From: Aureococcus anophagefferens
Lineage: Eukaryota > Sar > Pelagophyceae > Pelagomonadales > Pelagomonadaceae
DNA: 64,000 nucleotides
Assembly: GCF_000186865.1 (NCBI RefSeq)
Contig: NW_008705567.1
Location: 1,243,757 to 1,307,756 of the forward strand
Reading direction: 5' to 3'
In this document: positions 26,986 through 36,836 of the stretch, piece by piece
Layout: every line of letters begins with the position of its first letter
How positions within the stretch are numbered: the first letter of the stretch is position 1
The notes under the pieces: model-generated
Told to the model about the DNA's origin: nothing
Databases searched by the model: none
What the model saw: the letters and a program-made list of their open reading frames with translations, nothing else
Translations under genes and position numbers: made by a program

Positions 26986-27198
26986 ATGACCGTGCCGCTC
27001 GTCGAGATCGTCGTCCTCGCGCTCCTCTGCACCGTCGGCACGGGCGCGGCGGCCTACTACGCGCTGAAGCGGCTCAAGGACGTCGAGCGCGCGGAGCAGG
27101 GCGACGTCGAGCTGCAGTGCCTGCACCGCGACGACGACGCCGACGTCTTCGAGGGCCAGGGCTTCGTCGGCAGCGTCTTCCTGCCCCAGAGCTCCTGA
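26986..27198 (+). CDS. Small single-pass membrane protein (70 aa)
   Basis: Residues about 4-26 form a transmembrane helix (LVEIVVLALLCTVGTGAAAYYAL) followed by a basic then acidic soluble tail (KRLKDVERAEQGDVEL, DDDADVFEGQGFVGS). The ATG lies in a good position opposite the PPR gene, and codon use matches neighbours. The size and type resemble small subunits of membrane complexes or plastid-thylakoid microproteins, but no family is recognised. The open frame ends at TGA with clean 3' sequence. Confidence 0.55.
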   Translation: MTVPLVEIVVLALLCTVGTGAAAYYALKRLKDVERAEQGDVELQCLHRDDDADVFEGQGFVGSVFLPQSS

Positions 27199-27468
27199 GG
27201 CTCGCGGCGGCGCGCGCGCGGCGCCGGCCGCCGGGCCGCGGCCGCGGCCGCGCGCGCCGTGAGCCGCCGGGCCGCGCCGCGCGCCGCGCGCGCGTCGTCC
27301 GCCGGCCCGCGCGATGATGATGCGCGGCCCGTCGTAAACACGTTCGGACTTTTGCATTCCCAGACCAGCACATCAGCCCGCGTCTTCGGATTGTCGTCGT
27401 CCCCGAGGAAATGCGCTGGAGAGAGAGGTGCCATTCCGGTGGTCGAGATGCGTGCTCAACACGTGGGA

Positions 27469-30400
27469 TTAGACCGCCCCGACGCGGCGCGCCGTGGGCC
27501 ACGCGTCGTGGGACGCGTCGGCGGCGGCGCCCGCGGCGCGGCGCGCGCTCCGGCCCATGGGGTTCTCCGTCGAGAATTCGCCCGCGGGCGGGAGCTCGAC
27601 GTCGCCGGCGGGCGCGTTCGACCTCGGTGCTAACGTGATGACGCGCTTGATCTTGCGGAAGCGGCTCCGGATCTCGCCCCGCTTGGCCAGCGACTCGAGC
27701 TCGACGGGCTCGTCGAGCGACTCGCGCTCGCGCTCGTACCACTTGCTCCGGTCGTGCTCGTCCTCCTCGTAGGCCCGTTTCGCGCAGGCGTCGACCGCGG
27801 CCTTGAAGGCCGCCATGAGGAAGTAGACGGCGAGGAGGAGCAGGAAGACGCCCGCGAAGTTGATGGCGACGCCCACGTTCACGGAGCGGCGGCCGCCGGA
27901 CGCTCCGTCGGAGAACCGGTCCAGGTGGCCCTGGAAGAGCACGTAGGAGATGACGGGCGCGGCCGTGAAGAGCTCCTCGAAGAGCACCTCCTGGATGCTC
28001 GGGGGCAGCAGCACGAAGGAGCTCGCGAGGAAGATGCCGAGGCGCACCGCGGGCGACGGCCGCCACGTCTGGTCCGCGTAGATGCGGCGGAGCGCGTTGA
28101 GCGAGCCTGGGGACGGGGCGCTGCCAGGGGCGAACGAGAGAACACAGGGACGCGGCGGAGGCGCGCCGTCGTACTCGTCGTTGCGCGTCTCGAGGACGCC
28201 GAGGCAGTGCTTGCCGATGCGCGTGCCGCGGAGGTCGTCGTGCCAGTGCGCGAGGAAGAACGTCGAGAGCTCCGGGAGCCGCGTCTCGAAGGGGAACTGG
28301 CGCACGGCCGTCGGGTCGTCGAACTTGGTGAAGTACTCGTCGAGGAGCGACGGCAGCGCGATGCCGAAGAAGTAGACCTCGATCGTCGCGATGACGCCGT
28401 AGTAGAGGCAGAGCGACACGGCCGCGTCCTGCATCCAGAGCGCGGACCGCTTGTTGCCTGCGAACGTCCGGTGTGAAAACAGGTCCCTCGCGCGCGCGGG
28501 GGACGCCGCTTGTTGCCGAGCTCGGAGCCGTGGGCGACGACGTAGTACGCGGCCGCGGCCGCGACGGCCAGGACGGCGAGCCAGGCGCCGACGTAGGCGG
28601 CCCTGGTCACGTCGTCGGCGGCCTCGGCCTCGCCGTGGAGGTCGAGCTTACTGTCGTAGAGCGCGCGCTCGCCGGCGCCGAGCCGCGCGACGCGCTCGCA
28701 CTCGTATCGCGGCCTTGAGCACGGTCGTCTCCTCGGGCGATGCGCCGGCGGTGGCGCTGAGCTCGCGGTCCCCCTCGATGACGAGGGGCACCTGCGCCTC
28801 GAGGAGCGCCTCGACGTTGTCGACGAAGCGCCGCCGGTCCGGGACGACGCACCACCGCGTCCGCAGCCGCGTCCGCAGGCGCTTGAGGATGCGCCGCCGC
28901 GCCGGGTCGCCGGCCGCGGCCATGGCGCGCTCGAGCTCGTCGTCGCGCGCGAGCACCGCGTCGGCGACGGCCGGCGCGAGGTGGCGGAAGACTTTCGCGA
29001 GCGCCGCCGCGTCGCCGCGCGCGCGGCCCGCGGCCGCGGCGCTCCGCCGGGCCGCCGCGAGGCCCCCGCCCATGCGGCGGCGCACGTAGGTCGCGACCTT
29101 GCGCGCCTCCTTGAGCCGCGTCCGCCGGCTCCCGCGCTCGGAGAGCCGCTCCGCGGGCCGGCCGTCGAAGCCGTCCGCCGGCGCGGCGCCGCCGACGAAG
29201 CGGAGGTCCTTGAGGCTCGAGAGCCAGGCGCTCACGCGCGAGGCGTCGCCGCCGCCGCCCTCCGCCGGCGGCCGGGCGCTCTCGGGCGGCGCCTCCGGGG
29301 CCTCGGCGTCGCCGCGGCCCGCGGCGGCCGCGCGGAAGGGGTTCGGCGCCTCGAGGTAGGTCTCGACGAGGCGGTCGAGGACCGCGACGAGCGGGAGGAG
29401 CACGGCGAGCGACGCGCCGAGCGCGAAGTAGTGCTGGACGGACTGGCTGTCCGCGCGGTCCGGCTCTCGGTACGCGCAGGCCCCCGCGCACGTCGACCAG
29501 ACGCACATGTCGCGCGGCTTGAAGACGGCGAAGGCGAGGTTCTTGTACTTGAGGCAGCCGTTGCGCGACGTCTCGTCCTCGCAGCCCGGGTCGGGGTAGT
29601 AGAGGGCCGACTCGAGGACGCAGGACGCGAGGAACATGAGCACCTCGAGGCCGAGCTTGGAGACCTTGGCGCGCCGCGACACGAAGCGGTCGCGCGCGAA
29701 GAGCGCCGCGATGGGGTGCTCCGTCCGCATGAGCTCGGCGAAGCGGCGGAACGTCTTCCCCCCGGCGACGATGAGCTCCACGGGCCGCCGGCTCTCGAAG
29801 TACGCGCGCTCGTCCATCGACGGCCGGTGGCGCAGCTTCGGCACCGGCGCCGCCGCCGCGCCGCGGGCCGGCGCGCCGCGCGTCGCCTCGTAGAGGTCCG
29901 CGGCCGCGGCGCCGAGGACGACGGCGCCGAGGAGGACGGCGAGCGCCGCGAGGACGACGCGGCTCCGGCGCAGGTCCACGGCCGCGCCCGCCGTGCCGAC
30001 GTAGGCGGCGACGGACGCGAGCCTGTCGCTCTTGAGCGCGTAGTCGCTCGCCGCGGCGTAGTCCACGAGGCACGCGCAGGTCACGACCGCCGGGGCCGTC
30101 GACACGACCGTCGCCTCGCAGCCCGCGCCCATGCGCCAGCCGCGCGCGCCCCGCTCGAGGCACTGGGAGGCCTCGCCGGGGCACCGGAGCCGGTAGACGC
30201 CCTCGGTGCCGTCGCAGAGCTCAGCGCGCCGGACGTCGGTGCCAGGGCCGCCACGAAGGACACCGTCGCCACGCCGGGCGTCGACGAGCCGCCGTACGTC
30301 GCCGAGAGGCGCAGCGAGTAGTGTCCGCCGGGCACCAGCGCGCCCGCGGGCAAGACGAGGACGTGGTCGCGCGCCACGGCAGGGCCCCGAACAGCGACGG

Positions 30401-31500
30401 ACGTCCGCGCCGTCTCCTCGAGCCCCGCGTCGCCCGAGAATAGCCCGCTCACGAGCGACCAAGTCGTGTTGAGCTCGAGGCTCGGGTCCGTCTCCGCACC
30501 GAGGCTCGAAGGCGCGGCGGAACCGTAGAGCACGACGCGCTCGGACGCGCTGATGCGATGGCCGACGCTCGACGCGTCGACGAACGCGACGGGCGGATCC
30601 GCGGCGACGAGCTCGACGACGACCGCCGCCGCGTCGGAGCGCCCGTCGGGCGTCGAGGCGTATGGCCGCCGCCGTGATGACGCGCTCCGCGAAGGACTGG
30701 GAGCCGTCGTTCTCGTACCAGGCGATCGTGTCGTCATAGGCGGACGCCGAGAGCGCGTCGACGTCGCCGTCGCCGTCAACGTCGATCGCGTAGACGAACC
30801 AGGCTTCGATGGCCGCCGCCGTTATGACGCCCTCCGCGAAGGACTGGGAGCCGTCGTTCTCGTACCAGGCGACCGTGTCGTCGTTGTACGACGCCGAGAG
30901 CACATCCACGTCCCCGTCGTCGTCGACGTCGATGGCGAAGACGCACGCGGCCTGCATCGCCGATGCGGTGATGATTCTCTCGGTAAACGACTGGAACGGC
31001 TGGGCGCCGTCGTTCTCGTACCACGCGACCGTGTCGTCGTTTCGGACTGCCGACAGCGCGTCGACGTCGCCGTCGCCGTCGACGTCGATCGCGAAGACGG
31101 AGCGGGGGTGGTCCGCCAGCGCCGTGATGACGCGCTCCGTGAAGGACTGGGAGCCGTCGTTCTCGTACCAGGCGACCGAGTGGTCGTTGGCGGAGGCTGA
31201 CAGCGCGTCGACGTCGCCGTCGCCGTCGACGTCGATCGCGAAGACGGAGAAGGCGCTGTCCGCGAGCGTCGTGATGACGCGCTCCGTGAAGGACTGGGAG
31301 CCGTCGTTCTCGTACCAGGCGATCGTGTCGTCATAGGCGGACGCCGACAGCGCGTCGACGTCGCCGTCGCCGTCAACGTCAGTCACGAAGACGCCGCGGG
31401 CGCCATCCGCGATCGTCGTCACGATGCGCTCAGTGAACACACAGCCGCTGCAGGTCGCGATCACGATGGAAACGAGCAAGAAGATAACGTTCTCCATCAT
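27469..31500 (-). CDS. Polycystin-1-like receptor: VCBS repeats, REJ-like region, GPS, multipass membrane domain (frame interrupted)
   Basis: Transcription starts near 31500 with a signal peptide (MMENVIFLLVSIVIATC). Six VCBS/FG-GAP units of 49 aa follow (FAIDVDGDGDVDALSAS...AWYENDG). A REJ/PKD-like segment (SLELNTTWSLVSGLFSGDAG, YSLRLSATYGGSSTPGVATV) lies in another frame at about 30660-30220. Then come a Cys-rich GPS-like site (VVTCACLVDYAAASDYAL) and at least six hydrophobic helices to the stop at 27469. A GC-AG intron at 28516-28458 is supported. Frame changes near 30670, 30220 and 28710 have no room for normal introns, so they are assembly indels or real lesions. Architecture resembles polycystin-1/REJ receptors; a PLAT domain was not seen. 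Confidence 0.55.
28458..28516 (-). other. 59-nt GC-AG intron flanked by 12-bp direct repeats
   Basis: On the minus strand GGCAACAAGCGG occurs at both intron ends. Removing the segment from GCAACAAGCGGC to TTCGCAG joins SELGNKRSALWMQDAAV in frame (phase 1). The donor dinucleotide is GC, drawn from the repeat. The same logic as the introners and the UxuA intron applies. Confidence 0.75.
30674..31443 (-). repeat. Six tandem copies of a 147-bp VCBS-coding repeat
   Basis: Plus-strand unit starts are near 30674, 30821, 30968, 31124, 31271 and 31418, giving a period of 147 bp (49 codons), with one 156-bp unit carrying a three-codon insertion. Units are highly alike at the DNA level (GTGATGACGCGCTCCG...), so they arose recently or are homogenised by unequal exchange. 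Each encodes a calcium-binding-type DVDGDGDVD loop. Confidence 0.85.
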
Positions 31501-31837
31501 AACATGGCTGCCCGAGGCAAACCAAAATTGCTTGAAGGTTCAATTTGATTTTTTTTGCTGGGCGGGAGGAAAGATCGCACCTAGGAGAGCTACACGTACA
31601 TGTACCGGCCGGCCTCCGTCGCACATCCAGGCGAGTGGGCGAGCTTTGGTTGGCCCCACGAAACTCAATCTCCAGCCTGAGTCGGCGCCCCCTCCGGACA
31701 GTCTCTTCGGCTCAGATCCCCAAGAAGCATGGACGAAGATTACAAGTACAGAGGACGCGGCAAAGGTCGGACCGAGGAGGGAGAACTCGGAGCTGCTCTC
31801 GGCGCTCGCGCGCGGCCCACGAGGCTCGAGCGAGGCG
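31501..31837. other. Intergenic region, no gene seen
   Basis: This is 337 bp between the start of the VCBS gene and the stop of the small gene upstream, both on the minus strand. It is lower in GC, with a T-run at 31548-31556 and the palindrome-like ACGTACATGTAC near 31593. It probably holds the promoter of the VCBS gene. A plus-strand ATG at 31729 opens a short frame without supporting features and is not called. Confidence 0.35.
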
Positions 31838-32251
31838 TCACTCGAGGATCGCGCCGTCCCACGACGAGACGGGTTTCATCGCGAGGATGCCGCTCTCGAC
31901 AGATTTGGAACGCGTGCGGAGGCTCGGCTGCTTCTCGAGCTCGCGCGCGGCGCCGTCGCCCGACTCGTCGCGCGCGCTCGGCCGAAGCGCGTCCGAGTCC
32001 TCCCGCCGCGCGCCGCCGCCGCAGACCGCGTCGACGAGGCCGTCGTACAAAGACTGCGTGTAGGAGGGCTTCTCCACGGTCTCGGCGGGGCGGAACTCGT
32101 CCTGGCTCGTGCGATGCGTCCGCATGAATTCACCATAAGTCACGCCCTCGTGGCGAGCTTGTACCGCCTCATTCAGCGCCGCGGCGAACGCGGGGACCTC
32201 CTCGGCCGACCCGTCGTCGTCGGAGGTATCCAGGGGGAGGCCCACGTCCAT
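31838..32251 (-). CDS. Small acidic unknown protein
   Basis: This encodes 137 aa from the ATG at 32251 (MDVGLPLDTSDDDGSAEE). The middle (FAAALNEAVQARHEGVTYGEFMRTHRTSQDEF) is helical; the rest is charged and Ser-rich (SLRTRSKSVESGI). No domain is recognised. The open frame extends upstream to 32656 but that part is Arg-rich, contains the CCAAT-bearing promoter-like DNA, and is not accepted as coding. The call rests on codon use and a sensible start. Confidence 0.45.
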   Translation of the reverse strand: MDVGLPLDTSDDDGSAEEVPAFAAALNEAVQARHEGVTYGEFMRTHRTSQDEFRPAETVEKPSYTQSLYDGLVDAVCGGGARREDSDALRPSARDESGDGAARELEKQPSLRTRSKSVESGILAMKPVSSWDGAILE

Positions 32252-32880
32252 TATTTTCGCGCGGCGGCGGCGAGGTTCACGGGAGTCAAGGCGTCGACGC
32301 TCAAAAAAGAAAGCGATCACCACCAAGAGCCGCCCGGGATAAATCCCGCGGTACCTCATGCCGGATTCTTCGATCGCGGGCCCGGCACCCACCCACCCAC
32401 CTCCTGGCCAATCAGGGACCTCCGTTTCGTTAGTTGCCTTCAAGTTGCCGCTCGCAAAATCGCCACAACGCGCGCGCGATTCCGCGCGCGCGCTCTCTCG
32501 TGTCGCGGAGCTGCGCGGTCCAATCTCCGCTTTGCGATGAGAACGGGCACCCGCGCCGCTCGACTCGCCGCGGCGAGAAGCGGCGCTTGCCCAGAGACGA
32601 CGATAGCGGCGTGAAGACACGTCGCCGAGGCGCCGCGCGACCGTCAGCCGCGGCACCGCGGGTCATGACCGCGCGCGCGCGCGCGCGTTACAAGTACCCA
32701 TCAGTACACTGTAGATTTTCCAAACCAGGCCTCCGGACCCACCCACCCACCTCGCCATGAGGTTCGAATCTTTTGTCCGTGGGTGGCTCGTGTCACCACC
32801 CAAAAATCTCCCAAAACTGCCTCAAGCTCTGGAGGTGGTGGCGCGACACGGCCGCGCCGGTGCAAGCATTGCAACGAGTC
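32252..32880. promoter_or_regulatory. Divergent intergenic region with CCAAT box and CACCCA tracts
   Basis: This is 629 bp between the minus-strand gene starting at 32251 and the plus-strand SANT gene at 32881. It carries CCAAT at 32408-32412, two copies of an ACCCACCCACCCACCTC tract (near 32389 and 32738), and an alternating GC run at 32673-32686. No coding sequence is convincing. Regulatory function is inferred from position and motif only. Confidence 0.35.
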
Positions 32881-33650
32881 ATGGCGGAGTGGACAGCGGT
32901 GGATCAAGCACAGCTCGACGAAGCGCTGGCGCAGACGGCGCAGCTCACCGGGAAACAGCGATGGGTGCGCATTGGTGAGCTGGTGCCGGGCAAGACAGCG
33001 CAGCAATGCGTCGAGCGCTTTCGAGCGGTTCGCGCCAGCTTGCAGGCTGCTGAAAACGCAACGACTCCGAGTCGCCGCCGCGCGCGGCGTCTCCGGCACC
33101 GCCGCGCGCGCCGTCGCCGCCGCGCGAGCCGTCGCCGCCGCCGCCGCCTCGCGAGCCATCGAGCGGCCTGACGGTCGTGCGGCCATCGCGGCCACCGGTG
33201 CCGCCGCGGGTGCCGCCAGTACCAGCGCCAGCGCCAGCGCCGCGCGCCGTCCCGGCGGCCGCGCCGATCGTCGCCCCGCGGCGCCGGCCGCCGGCCGCCG
33301 AGGCGCCGAAGCCCGCGCCGACGCCCGCGCCGAAGCCCGCGCCGAAGCCCGCGCCGAAGGACGTGGAGGACGTCGCGGCCGTGCGCGTCGGCAAGGCGCC
33401 GTCGCGGAGGCAGCGCCGCGGCGAGAAGCCGTGGACCGCCGCCGTCGACGGCTCGACGCCGGCGCTCCGCGCGCACGCGGGCCTCGGCCAGCTCGCGGAC
33501 GACGGCTTCTGGGACGCGGCGGCCGCGCCGGCGCGGGCCGCGAGGAAGCCGGCGCCGGCCGCCGCCGGCGCGGGCGCCGCCGGCCGCGCCGGCGGGCGGA
33601 AGAAGAAGCCGAAGCCGAAGCTCAAGGACCTCGCGATGAGCTTTAAGTAA
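32881..33650 (+). CDS. SANT/Myb-domain protein with Pro/Ala-rich tail (frame joined)
   Basis: From the ATG at 32881 a SANT repeat covers residues about 3-55: EWTAVDQAQLDEALAQ, RWVRIGELVPGKTAQQCVERF, with Trp at the conserved positions and a layout close to the C-terminal SANT domains of DNAJC2/zuotin. The frame then moves at about 33030-33072, either by a short intron (for example GT at 33028 to AG at 33071, 44 nt) or an indel. It continues as a Pro/Ala/Lys-rich tail with APKPAPKPAP repeats and a basic end (GGRKKKPKPKLKDLAMSFK) at 33650. A chromatin or ribosome-associated role is possible. The exact join is unresolved. Confidence 0.55.
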
Positions 33651-33656
33651 AATGGC

Positions 33657-34352
33657 CTAGCCGCCCTTGACCTTGGGCGAGTAGAGGGTCCGGACGTCCG
33701 TGGCGATGGCCGCGGGGACGAGGCCGTCGAGGCTCGCGCCCGCGGCGACGGCGTCGCGGACGGCCGTCGAGGAGACCTTGTGGAGCTTCTCGTCGGCGAC
33801 GATGTAGCGCGTCTCCGGGGGCGCGCGCAGCGGCCCGAGGAAGAGCGGCCCGAGCACGTTGAGCGCGTGGAGGACGTGCTCCGCGGGGCCGTCGTCGCGC
33901 CAGCTGCGGACGCCGCGGTAGAGGACGCGGCAGCCGCGCCTCGCCGCGGCGCGCCAGACGTAGCCGGCCTCGACGACGACCTCGACGCGGCCGCGGAGCG
34001 CGTCGTCCGCGTCGACGGCCGCGCGGACGAGCTCCGCGCGCCGCGCCGCCGGCACCGCGTAGCGCTTCGCCGCGTTGTGGCCGACGCAGGCGTAGATTTT
34101 CGCGTGCTGCGCGGCCATGCAGCGCAGCAGCGCGACGTGGCCGCAGTGCGGCGGGTTCCAGGACCCGGCGTAGAGCACGGGCGGCCCGCCGGCCGCGGGC
34201 GCCTTGAGCATGTCGGCGGCGTTCCAGACGACGGCGGCGTCGATGCGGTAGAGCACGAAGATCAGCAGGAGCAGGAGCACGCACAGGACGCCGAGCACGA
34301 CGAGCTCGAAGGCCGTGTCGGCCCTGCCGTCGATGAGCCAGGTGGGCATCAT
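33657..34352 (-). CDS. Membrane-anchored PPAT-like nucleotidyltransferase
   Basis: This encodes 231 aa. Residues about 16-36 are a transmembrane helix (LVVLGVLCVLLLLLIFVLY). The remainder matches phosphopantetheine adenylyltransferase (CoaD): YAGSWNPPHCGHVALLR with an HxGH-like motif (HCGH), KRYAVPAARRAELVRAAV, VLYRGVRSW at the position of IVRGLR, YIVADEKLHKVSSTAVRDAV with the SSTxVR motif, and DGLVPAAI like GFVPPAV. CoaD-type enzymes transfer AMP to 4'-phosphopantetheine to form dephospho-CoA. A membrane tether on this fold is unusual. Its stop lies 6 bp from the stop of the SANT gene. Confidence 0.75.
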   Translation of the reverse strand: MMPTWLIDGRADTAFELVVLGVLCVLLLLLIFVLYRIDAAVVWNAADMLKAPAAGGPPVLYAGSWNPPHCGHVALLRCMAAQHAKIYACVGHNAAKRYAVPAARRAELVRAAVDADDALRGRVEVVVEAGYVWRAAARRGCRVLYRGVRSWRDDGPAEHVLHALNVLGPLFLGPLRAPPETRYIVADEKLHKVSSTAVRDAVAAGASLDGLVPAAIATDVRTLYSPKVKGG

Positions 34353-34686
34353 GTTGCTCGCATGCAGTCAACTGTTAAGTAACTTAGTTTCCCTTCAACA
34401 CGGGTTCAAGGACGATTTGGAGGCGCGACCCCGTCGCCTGACCATCCCCGGTGCGGTCGGGGTCGACGCGAAGGGACGCGGTTGCCATGGTGGATCGCGG
34501 GAGCCGGCCCGCGACCGCGCGGTCGACGCGGTCGCCGCAGTCGTCGCGCGACGGCCGCGGCGCCTCGCTCGGGCCGCGCCTCCCGGGGCGGCGACGTCGC
34601 AAGGAGAGAGGGTGCTTTTTACGGCGGCGGAGGGTGCGCGTCTGGCGCGCGGCTTGGGGGCGGTCGAGCGGGGCGCGCGCGGTCGC
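34353..34686. other. Intergenic region, no gene seen
   Basis: This is 334 bp upstream of the PPAT-like start and downstream of the SUMO stop, both on the minus strand. It probably contains the PPAT-like promoter and the SUMO 3' UTR. Nothing else was recognised. Confidence 0.35.
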
Positions 34687-34974
34687 TCAGCGGCCCCCTT
34701 GCTGCTCGAGCATGCAGTCGAGCTGGTCGCCGTCGTCCATGTCGATGTCCTGCGGCGTCTGGTCGCCGCGGACGCGCTGGCCGTCGAAGAGGAAGCGGAG
34801 CGACGTCGCGTTGACGCCCTTGCGCTGCGAGTACGCGTTGAAGACCTTGTCGAGCTTCGTCGTCTTCTTGACCTTGAAGAAGGTCTCCTCGCCGGTCTGG
34901 TCCCGGATGCGGATGTTGAGCGAGTTCTCGCCGCCGGCCTCCTTGGACGGCTTCTTGTCTTCCTCGTCGGCCAT
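34687..34974 (-). CDS. SUMO: SUMO (small ubiquitin-like modifier)
   Basis: This encodes 95 aa, the usual SUMO length. The N-terminal tail is short and acidic/basic. The beta-grasp follows: NSLNIRIRDQTGEETFFKVK, TTKLDKVFNAYSQRKGVN, SLRFLFDGQRVRGDQTPQDI and MDDGDQLDCMLEQQGG. The mature C-terminus GG is followed by a single Arg, to be removed by a SUMO protease before conjugation to lysines. The protein acts mainly in the nucleus. Unambiguous by pattern. Confidence 0.96.
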   Translation of the reverse strand: MADEEDKKPSKEAGGENSLNIRIRDQTGEETFFKVKKTTKLDKVFNAYSQRKGVNATSLRFLFDGQRVRGDQTPQDIDMDDGDQLDCMLEQQGGR

Positions 34975-35570
34975 GGTGTCGCGCGCGCCGCCGAGTCTGT
35001 TCGCCTACGGAACCGGCGCGTCGCGACCGCGGCCCCCGGTCGCCCTCGGATCCTCGCGCGCGCGCGCGCGCCGCCCCGCCGGAGCCGTGTCGCGTCGCTC
35101 GCCGCGCGCGCGAGCGCCGCCCGCGACGCCCCGCCGCCGTCCGCCGCGCCGCCAGCGCATCGGCGAGCGCCGCGCGCCAAGCGGCGCGCCGCGCGTCTTC
35201 GACGACGGCGCGACGGCGACAGCGTTCGCACGGCGGTCCGGCAGCGTCGCGGCGCGCGCGGGAGGCGCGCCCCCGAAGCGAATAAGGGCCCCGGGACGCA
35301 GGCACATACGAGTTTAAAGCTGGTCGAGCCTGGGTCGAGCCGGATGAGTCCGGCGCGCGTTCGAGAGTCCATGCTCGCCGGGTGCAGCTCGGTCCTAGGC
35401 ATGAGGCCGCGGCCGCTTAACACAAGCTGATGTCCCAGAGGTCCTACGGAGACGTGCGCAGCATGAAGCGTCGGGAGAGCAAGCCGCTCGGACCGTATTC
35501 GCTGCCCTGCATCGGCGCGCGAAAAGTTTGAACCCCCGGTCAACTGTTTTGCCGTAGCGCGTCTTGGGCA
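34975..35570. promoter_or_regulatory. Long divergent intergenic region
   Basis: This is 596 bp between SUMO (minus) and the TPR-glycosyltransferase (plus), among the longest gaps here. The SUMO-proximal half is about 80 percent GC with simple GC runs (near 35053-35072); the distal half drops in GC. The segment near 35316-35345 holds a repeated GTCGAGCC. No tRNA fold or reading frame was convincing. Promoter role is inferred. Confidence 0.35.
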
Positions 35571-36827
35571 ATGGCAGCTCTCGAAGCGAGTCTCGGCGCG
35601 CTCACTGTCGAAAGCGACGACGCGCCGCCCTCGCCACCCAAACCGCCGCCGTCCCTGCGCAAGTTCGCGATCCTCGCGACGCGCGCGAAGATGCACGCCA
35701 AGGCGCTCGAGCTCTGGCGGCGCCTCGCGGCGGCGGACCCCGACGACTGCGTCGCGTGGTACAACGTCGGCGGCGCGGCGGCGGGCCTCGGCGACGTCGA
35801 CGGCGCCCTCGAGGCCTACGCGCGCGCGCTGGCGCCCCACTGCGGCGCCGCGCTGCGGTCCGCGGCGCGCGCGAACGCGGCCGCGCTCTGCATCAAGGGC
35901 AGGCGGCCGGCGGCGGCGGCCGAACACTGCCGCGCGGCGCTGGCGGACTTCGACGCGGCGCCCGGCGGCGACTTCCCGGCGCACGCGCTCTACAACCTCA
36001 ACACGGCGCTGCGCCAGGTCGGCGACCAGCGCGGCGCCGTCGCCGAGACGTGGCGCCGCCTCTCCGCGGCCGCGGCGCCGGGCTCGGCGCTGCGCGCGTT
36101 CGCCGCGGCCCGCGCCGCCGGCGCCCCGCGCGACCCCCGCGCGCCGGTCGCGGCCGCGGACGACACGCTCACCGTCGCCTGCGTCAAGTGGGGGACGAAG
36201 TACGACGCGGGCTACGCGAACACGCTCGCGCGGGCCGTCCGGCGGCACCTCGCGGTCGGCGCCGTGGTCTGCTACACGGACGATCCGTCGGGCCTCGACG
36301 CGGACGTCGTCGAGGCGCGGCCCCTGCCGGCGGGCACGGCCCTCGAGGCCTGGTGGCTCAAGGCGTACCTCTTCTCGGCCGACGCGGGGCTCGAAGGCCG
36401 CGTGCTCTACGTGGACCTCGACACCGTCGTCTGCGGGCCCCTCGCGGGTCTGGCGGCCTACGGCGGCGACAGCGTCGCGCTGCTCGGCACCGACGACCTC
36501 GCCAACGAGAACCGAAGCGGCGGCTACAACTCGTCGCTCATGGTCTGGACCGCGCCCGCGCTCTCGGAGATCTACGACCTCGTCGCCGAGCCCGGCGCCT
36601 ACGCGGCGCTGAGCTCGTGCGTCTACAAGTTCGACCACTGGCTCGAGATGCTCCTCGACGACGGCGTACCGCTCCAGGACCTCGCGCCGGGCCTCGTCGC
36701 CGAGTACGCGCGCGACGTCCTCGCCAACGGCGGCGCGCCGCCGCCGGGCGCGTCGATCGTCTGCTTCCCCCTCGAGCCCAAGCCCCACGACGTCGCGACG
36801 CCCTGGGTCGCGGCGCACTGGCGCTAA
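35571..36827 (+). CDS. TPR-glycosyltransferase fusion
   Basis: This encodes 418 aa. Residues about 28-170 form TPR-like helices (HAKALELWRRLAAADPDDCVAWYNVGG, DVDGALEAYARALAPH, NLNTALRQVGDQRGAVAETWRRL). Residues about 200-410 look like a GT-A glycosyltransferase: TVACVKWGTKYDAGYANTLARAV, VVCYTDDPSGLD, WWLKAYLFS, GRVLYVDLDTVVCGPL with the metal-binding DxD (DLD), and NSSLMVW. The nearest general type is family 8-like or the alpha-glucuronosyl-like WxKAY group. There is no signal peptide, so it may be cytosolic. Donor sugar and acceptor are unknown. The stop lies 9 bp from the next gene's stop. Confidence 0.75.
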   Translation: MAALEASLGALTVESDDAPPSPPKPPPSLRKFAILATRAKMHAKALELWRRLAAADPDDCVAWYNVGGAAAGLGDVDGALEAYARALAPHCGAALRSAARANAAALCIKGRRPAAAAEHCRAALADFDAAPGGDFPAHALYNLNTALRQVGDQRGAVAETWRRLSAAAAPGSALRAFAAARAAGAPRDPRAPVAAADDTLTVACVKWGTKYDAGYANTLARAVRRHLAVGAVVCYTDDPSGLDADVVEARPLPAGTALEAWWLKAYLFSADAGLEGRVLYVDLDTVVCGPLAGLAAYGGDSVALLGTDDLANENRSGGYNSSLMVWTAPALSEIYDLVAEPGAYAALSSCVYKFDHWLEMLLDDGVPLQDLAPGLVAEYARDVLANGGAPPPGASIVCFPLEPKPHDVATPWVAAHWR

Positions 36828-36836
36828 AGAGTTTTA

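Noticed and set aside
31729..32127. Plus-strand gene starting MDEDYKYRGRGKGR
   Set aside because: After about 20 residues it becomes Arg/Ser-rich antisense of the minus-strand gene at 31838-32251, which has the better start and composition.
35316..35400. Possible tRNA suggested by GTTCGAGAGTCC-like strings
   Set aside because: No acceptor stem or anticodon arm could be paired around it. The T-loop match is partial.
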